DNA from: a bacterium
GTDB taxonomy: Bacteria > Bacteroidota > Bacteroidia > Chitinophagales > Saprospiraceae
Assembly (NCBI GenBank): GCA_024742755.1
Contig: JANSXW010000031.1
Coordinates: 1 to 52,210 of the forward strand
Reading direction: 5' to 3'
DNA: 52,210 nucleotides
The notes beneath the pieces were generated by a model. That model did no database searches. It worked only from the letters and a program-made list of their open reading frames with translations, and was not told the origin of the DNA. Positions 47,785 through 52,210 of this stretch are shown one piece after another (the first letter of the stretch is position 1; each line of letters begins with the position of its first letter). A program made the position numbers and the translations under genes.

Positions 47785-49812
47785 ATGAAAAACGCTTACC
47801 GGTACCTTTTTCTACTCTTTTGCAGTGCGCTTACCATATTTGCCTTCGGGCAAAATACAGCTCCAACACTTAGCAGGGATTACCAGTTGCGTGCCGGGCG
47901 GGACCACCTGGTTTTCGCTTCTGCCCAGAGCGGGGACTCCCTCACGCTCGAAATCAACAGCACCAATTATGCCCTGCCGCTTGTGGGGGGAGCAGCCAAA
48001 TTGCCGGTGGAGCTGTCCCAGCGCGGAGAACTGCTGCTTATTCAGCATGCTGGCAAAGGTTACCGCCTTTACCACTTGTCTGCCCGCAACGATGGTACGC
48101 CCCGCCTGCGCCGGATCCCGATGTGGCTATCGGTCGTGCCGCCGCTTATCGCCATCCTGTTGGCCCTGATATTCAAGGAAGTCATTGTCTCGTTGTTCGT
48201 TGGGGTTTGGGTAGGCGCCTTTATTGCCGGAGGGATGCGTATTGAATCCCTTTACTATACCCTGCTGAGCCTGTTTGACGTGGTGGAGCGCTATGTTATT
48301 CAGGCCCTGGCCGACAGTGGGCACCTGGCGATTATTGTGTTCTCTTCCCTAATCGGGGGCATGGTGGCCATTATTTCCCGCAACGGGGGCATGGCAGGGG
48401 TGGTCCTGGCCTTTTCGCGCTATGCCCGCTCCCCCCGCAGCGCACAGTTCATTACCTGGCTGCTGGGCGTGGCCATCTTTTTTGATGATTATGCGAATAC
48501 GCTCATCGTGGGCAATACCATGCGTTCGGTGACGGATAAGTTCAGGGTCTCCCGGGAAAAGCTGGCCTACATCGTAGACAGTACGGCTGCGCCCGTGGCT
48601 GCCGTGGCCTTCATTACCACCTGGATTGGGGCCGAATTGGGCTATATCGATGACGGCTTGCTGCAAATTGCCGAAAAAACAGGCACTGACCTGGGGCTGA
48701 CGCCTTACGGAGTCTTCATCAGTTCATTGAAATACTCATTTTACCCGGTGATGACCCTGGCTTTCATCCTCATGCTGGTCTACACAAGACGGGACTTCGG
48801 AGGCATGTACGCTGCCGAAAAGCGGGCGCGGGAAACGGGCGAGCTGTTTACCAAGCGCAGTGCTGCAGCCGAAGAAGACATGGAAAACCTGGACCCCATC
48901 GACGGGGCACCCTTGAAGTGGTACAATGCCGTGATTCCTGTTTGCCTGGTCATTCTGGTTACCCTCTACGGGCTCATTGATACCGGGCTGGCGGCCACCT
49001 ACGGAGAGCTGCTTGATGCCGGGCTGGCACCGGCTTCCCAAAGCTGGGGGGCGGTATGGGGCAGCATCAGCGCCCTGCCGGACGTTGGCGATTCGTTCCT
49101 GATGAAGGTGGGCAAGCTGATTGGAAATTCTGATTCCTATATTGCGCTGCTGTGGGCATCCCTTTCGGGGGTCATTGCGGCCATCCTGCTCACCATAGGC
49201 GGGCGCATCATGGGGCTGGCGGATGCGATTTCTACCATGATCACCGGCTTCAAAGCGATGCTGCCGGCTATTCTCATCCTGACGATGGCCTGGTCCCTGG
49301 CAGCAACCACTGAAGAATTGCATACGGCCACCTTCCTCACCTCCGCCCTGCAGGACAGCATCAATCCGTTTGTGATGCCCGTCATTATTTTCATTTTGGC
49401 GGCGGTGATCAGTTTTTCCACGGGCTCAAGCTGGAGCACAATGGCCATCCTCTACCCTATTGCCATCCCCACCACCTGGGCGATTTGTGTGGCACAGGGC
49501 TTGGAAACGGAGGTGGCGATGGAGCTGTTGTTCAATGTCATCTCTACAACCCTGGCGGCTTCGGTGCTGGGCGACCATTGTTCACCGATTTCAGACACCA
49601 CCATTCTCAGCTCGCTGGCCTCGGATTGCAATCATATTGACCACGTGCGCACACAGTTGCCTTATGCTTTGACGGTTGGGGCCGTGGCATTAGTCGCGGG
49701 TGGGCTGTCTACCTTTTTAGGCGGTGGTTGGGGCATTTGCCTGCTGCTGCTGGTCATTGGGCTGGCTGTATTGTTTGGCATAGTGCGTACCTTCGGAAAA
49801 GTAGTTGACTAA
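47785..49812 (+). CDS. NhaC-family Na+/H+ antiporter with secreted N-terminal domain
   Basis: 675 residues. A signal-like segment (1-23, LFLLFCSALTIFAFGQN) is followed by about 90 beta-rich residues without membrane segments (24-117), then about 11-12 membrane helices from MWLSVVPPLIAILLALIF onwards. Transporter marks: VSLFVGVWVGAFIAGGM, ARSPRSAQFITWLLGVAIFF, DDYANTLIVGNTMRSVTDKF, APVAAVAFITTWIGAELGYI, ISFSTGSSWSTMAILYPIAI and SVLGDHCSPISDTTILSSLA. Typical NhaC proteins start directly with the helices, so the extra periplasmic domain is the odd part. Cation or an organic-ion exchange is possible; the substrate is inferred from the family. The peptidase gene follows after 18 bp. Confidence 0.88.
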   Translation: MKNAYRYLFLLFCSALTIFAFGQNTAPTLSRDYQLRAGRDHLVFASAQSGDSLTLEINSTNYALPLVGGAAKLPVELSQRGELLLIQHAGKGYRLYHLSARNDGTPRLRRIPMWLSVVPPLIAILLALIFKEVIVSLFVGVWVGAFIAGGMRIESLYYTLLSLFDVVERYVIQALADSGHLAIIVFSSLIGGMVAIISRNGGMAGVVLAFSRYARSPRSAQFITWLLGVAIFFDDYANTLIVGNTMRSVTDKFRVSREKLAYIVDSTAAPVAAVAFITTWIGAELGYIDDGLLQIAEKTGTDLGLTPYGVFISSLKYSFYPVMTLAFILMLVYTRRDFGGMYAAEKRARETGELFTKRSAAAEEDMENLDPIDGAPLKWYNAVIPVCLVILVTLYGLIDTGLAATYGELLDAGLAPASQSWGAVWGSISALPDVGDSFLMKVGKLIGNSDSYIALLWASLSGVIAAILLTIGGRIMGLADAISTMITGFKAMLPAILILTMAWSLAATTEELHTATFLTSALQDSINPFVMPVIIFILAAVISFSTGSSWSTMAILYPIAIPTTWAICVAQGLETEVAMELLFNVISTTLAASVLGDHCSPISDTTILSSLASDCNHIDHVRTQLPYALTVGAVALVAGGLSTFLGGGWGICLLLLVIGLAVLFGIVRTFGKVVD

Positions 49813-49830
49813 CATAACCAAAGTAAAACC

Positions 49831-51996
49831 ATGAAGAATGTTTGGATTTTGCTGCTGGCCATCAGCCTCAGCACTTACGTAAAAGCCACGGAAGGCATGT
49901 GGCTGCCCCTGCTGCTCGCTCAGCTCAATGAGCAGGAAATGCAGAGCATGGGCATGAAAATGACTGCCGAAGACATCTACAGCGTCAATAAAGGCAGCCT
50001 GAAGGATGCCATTGTCCACTTTGGCGGCTTCTGCACCGGAGAGGTCATCTCTGATCAGGGCCTGGTGCTGACCAACCACCACTGCGGCTACGGACAGATT
50101 CAGAGCCACTCCACCCTGGAAAACAACTACCTGGAGGATGGATTCTGGGCCATGAACCGGAAGCAGGAAATTCCCAACCCCGGCCTGTTTGTCACCTTTA
50201 TCGTCCGTATTGAAGATGTGACGGATTTGGTGCTGAACAACGTCACGGAAGACATGGACGCCAAAATGCGGCAGTCCTGGGTAGACAAAAACTCGAAGGA
50301 AGTGACCGCTGCCGCGAAAATGGAGGACTATCAGGAGGCCATGGTGCGCGACTTCTTCGAGGGCACCAAGTACTATATGTTTATCACAGAAACCTACCGG
50401 GATATCCGCCTGGTGGGAGCGCCGCCGTCCTCAATTGGCAAGTTTGGTGCGGATACCGACAACTGGGTCTGGCCACGGCACACCGGCGATTTCTCCCTGT
50501 TCCGTATCTACGCCGGCCCCGACAACAAGCCGGCGGAGTACAGCGAGGAGAATGTGCCTTTCAAGCCCCGCCACCACCTGCCGATTTCCCTGGACGGCGT
50601 GGAAGCGGACGACTTCACCCTGGTTTTTGGCTTCCCCGGGCGGACGGAGGAGTACCTGCCGGCTGCTGCCATTGAGCAGCGGGTGGACGTGGTCAACCCC
50701 ATCCGGATCGGCATCCGTGACCGCGCCCTGAATGTCGTCAATGCTGCGATGCAGGCCGACCCTCAGGTCCGTATTAAGTATGCCTCCAAGCAATCCCGCA
50801 TCGCCAACTACTGGAAAAAGTGGATCGGAGAGAATCAGGGGATTAAGGCGACGGATGGCGTGGGCCGCAAAAAAGCCTACGAAGCAGAATTCAAAGAACG
50901 TGTGATCGGCAACTCCGACTGGCGCGAGAAGTACGGCAGCCTCCTCAGCAGCTTCGAGCGCCTGTACGGCGACCTTGAGCCTTACGCAGCGACCAATACT
51001 GCGGTGGGGGAAATTGCCGGGCGCAATATTGAGCTGTTCCGCCTGGCCAATACCCTGCACAGTATCGTCAAAATGTATGAATCCAGCGGAGCGCCAATGG
51101 TCGAGAGCCGGATGGACCAGATCAGGTCCTTCGTGGAAGATTTCTACAAAGACTACGAGCCTGCAGTGGATCAGGGCGTTTTTGCTACGCTAATGGACTA
51201 CTACTTTACCGAAATCCCCGATGCGCATCAGGCGCCATTTGCCGTAGAGCGCTACGTGGAAGCCGGCAAGGATGCTGAAAAGCTGGCCTCCATGATCTAC
51301 CTGAAAAGCAAGCTGGCCCGCCCGGGCGTATTGGAACTGGCCATGGAAGAAGGCCCGGAAGCCCTGATTAAGCTCATCCAAAACGATGTGGCCTATGCGC
51401 TGGCCCGCGCCATTTCCGACTATAACGATAATAATATCGCGGGCAAATACCGCGACATCAAAGCCGAAATTGATGACCTGCAGCAGCAGTACATGCGCGC
51501 GCAGATTGAAGTCTTCACCGAGCGGCGCTTCTACCCGGATGCCAATGGCACCCTGCGCGTCACTTACGGCAAGGTGGATGGCTATCAGCCCCGGGATGCC
51601 GTGCGCTACGAGCCTGTCACCTACCTGGACGGCGTCATGGAAAAATATGTGCCCGGTGATTATGAGTTTGATGTGCCGCAGCGCCTGCGGAAGCTTTACC
51701 AAAAGAAAGACTACGGCGATTACGGGGAGGATGGCAAAATGCCGGTCTGCTTTATCGGTACCAACCACACCACGGGCGGCAACTCCGGCAGCCCCGCTAT
51801 TGATGCTTACGGCAACCTGATCGGCCTCAACTTCGACCGCGCCTGGGAGGGTACGATGAGCGATCTGAACTACGATGCCTCCATCTGCCGCAATATTATG
51901 GTGGATGCACGCTATATTTTGTTCGTGATCGACAAGTTTGCCGGTGCCGGGCATTTGGTGGAGGAGATGACTTTGGTACACCCGAAGAAAGGATAA
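49831..51996 (+). CDS. dpp11: S46 dipeptidyl-peptidase, DPP11 type (Asp/Glu-specific)
   Basis: 721 residues, full length, with signal peptide (WILLLAISLSTYVKA). It is a chymotrypsin-like fold with a helical lid. The catalytic His is in VLTNHHCGYGQIQ and the Ser in TGGNSGSPAIDAYGN. The residue 18 after the Ser is Arg (GLNFDRAWEG), the place of Arg673 in Porphyromonas DPP11 that selects acidic residues at P1; DPP7 has Gly there. It should release dipeptides with Asp or Glu second from peptide N termini in the periplasm. It follows the antiporter gene by 18 bp and may share its transcript. A hairpin follows the stop. Confidence 0.92.
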   Translation: MKNVWILLLAISLSTYVKATEGMWLPLLLAQLNEQEMQSMGMKMTAEDIYSVNKGSLKDAIVHFGGFCTGEVISDQGLVLTNHHCGYGQIQSHSTLENNYLEDGFWAMNRKQEIPNPGLFVTFIVRIEDVTDLVLNNVTEDMDAKMRQSWVDKNSKEVTAAAKMEDYQEAMVRDFFEGTKYYMFITETYRDIRLVGAPPSSIGKFGADTDNWVWPRHTGDFSLFRIYAGPDNKPAEYSEENVPFKPRHHLPISLDGVEADDFTLVFGFPGRTEEYLPAAAIEQRVDVVNPIRIGIRDRALNVVNAAMQADPQVRIKYASKQSRIANYWKKWIGENQGIKATDGVGRKKAYEAEFKERVIGNSDWREKYGSLLSSFERLYGDLEPYAATNTAVGEIAGRNIELFRLANTLHSIVKMYESSGAPMVESRMDQIRSFVEDFYKDYEPAVDQGVFATLMDYYFTEIPDAHQAPFAVERYVEAGKDAEKLASMIYLKSKLARPGVLELAMEEGPEALIKLIQNDVAYALARAISDYNDNNIAGKYRDIKAEIDDLQQQYMRAQIEVFTERRFYPDANGTLRVTYGKVDGYQPRDAVRYEPVTYLDGVMEKYVPGDYEFDVPQRLRKLYQKKDYGDYGEDGKMPVCFIGTNHTTGGNSGSPAIDAYGNLIGLNFDRAWEGTMSDLNYDASICRNIMVDARYILFVIDKFAGAGHLVEEMTLVHPKKG

Positions 51997-52019
51997 ATGA
52001 TTGATTTATTGTTCGTTGG

Positions 52020-52052
52020 AGCGGGGTGTGGGCTTTGGGCGCACATCCCGCT
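52020..52052 (+). terminator. Hairpin after dpp11
   Basis: AGCGGGGTGTG (52020-52030) pairs with CACATCCCGCT (52042-52052) over 11 positions with one G-U pair; it starts 24 bp after the stop. Confidence 0.65.
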
Positions 52053-52095
52053 TCACTTACTGCCCGGATTCTTCCCATCCTACGCCCCTTTTCCC

Positions 52096-52103
52096 TACCT
52101 TTG
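52096..52103 (+). promoter_or_regulatory. Promoter -7 box for pyrG
   Basis: TACCTTTG, an exact TAnnTTTG match, 56 bp before the pyrG ATG. The -33 region is not clear. Confidence 0.5.
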
Positions 52104-52158
52104 TACCCCGTAACAAAACAACCTGTTGGGCAACCAGCATCTACCAAAGTAATTTCAA

Positions 52159-52210
52159 ATGACCAAGTACATCTTTGTTACGGGCGGGGTCACCTCTTCC
52201 CTCGGTAAAG
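52159..52210 (+). CDS. pyrG: CTP synthase, first 17 codons only
   Basis: The ATG at 52159 begins MTKYIFVTGGVTSSLGK, the conserved N terminus of CTP synthase with the ATP-binding GGVxSxLGK loop. The enzyme aminates UTP to CTP with glutamine nitrogen. The rest lies beyond the window. Confidence 0.93.
   Translation, partial: MTKYIFVTGGVTSSLGK

Overview
The window looks like chromosomal DNA of a GC-rich marine-type member of the Bacteroidota, most like the Saprospiria (Lewinella/Phaeodactylibacter-like). This rests on protein types, not a database search. Pointers are a large secreted HYR-repeat protein, a VPS10/BNR-type secreted protein, a VCBS-repeat protein with a type IX secretion C-terminal domain, an S46 dipeptidyl-peptidase of the DPP11 type, a short fold-III arginine decarboxylase, and several copies of the Bacteroidota promoter element TAnnTTTG in front of genes. 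No tRNA, rRNA, CRISPR array, IS element or phage integrase was seen.

Layout. 1-3757 (- strand): the 5' part of a large secreted HYR protein (cut by the window edge), a cytoplasmic LRR protein and a tail-collar (MdpB-like) protein. 3758-4716: a gene-free, repeat-rich stretch. 4717-8526: a polyamine module with a membrane-anchored spermidine synthase (-), then a YgiB-like lipoprotein, a YgiC-like ATP-grasp amidoligase and a SpeD-type pyruvoyl decarboxylase (+). Near-identical 40-bp elements in inverted orientation lie on both sides of this module. 8656-11283 (-): oxyR, preceded in the same operon by an unusual fusion of a Ca3427/THI5-like binding-protein fold to a SAM methyltransferase.

11449-20379 (+): a complete-looking hexuronate catabolic cluster (uxuA, uxaC, kdgK, eda, TRAP transporter P-Q-M, uxaA) that lacks the two reductases and any local regulator. 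An inverted repeat lies inside a probable promoter in front of eda. 20386-21789 (-): arginine decarboxylase. 21966-25276: a MazG-like pyrophosphohydrolase, then a possible oxygen/redox signalling group: a receiver-only response regulator and a thioredoxin-like protein without cysteines, divergent from a histidine kinase whose third PAS domain carries the FixL haem residues. 25273-30689: a vWA lipoprotein, an EI24/CysZ-like membrane protein, a secreted C1B papain-like peptidase, an 881-bp non-coding stretch, and a fusion of a glycogen-binding-like CBM48 domain, a histone-H1-like Lys/Ala tail and a helix-hairpin-helix domain.

30787-52210: a VPS10/BNR secreted protein, a GH3 beta-glucosidase with an inserted PA14 domain, with a secreted lipoprotein of unknown function in the same operon, a DEAD-box helicase, a 1189-residue multi-PAS kinase overlapping its receiver protein, a secreted NUC1-type nuclease, a divergent TruA, a VCBS/T9SS protein, an NhaC-type antiporter with an extra secreted N-terminal domain, DPP11, and the first 17 codons of pyrG.

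How it fits together: the organism appears to degrade polysaccharide and protein outside the cytoplasm (GH3, C1B, DPP11, nuclease), to take up uronates by TRAP and feed them to KDPG, and to make polyamines from arginine with a possible amide-conjugate branch. Convergent genes are packed very tightly: four pairs have stop codons overlapping or no more than 6 bp apart.
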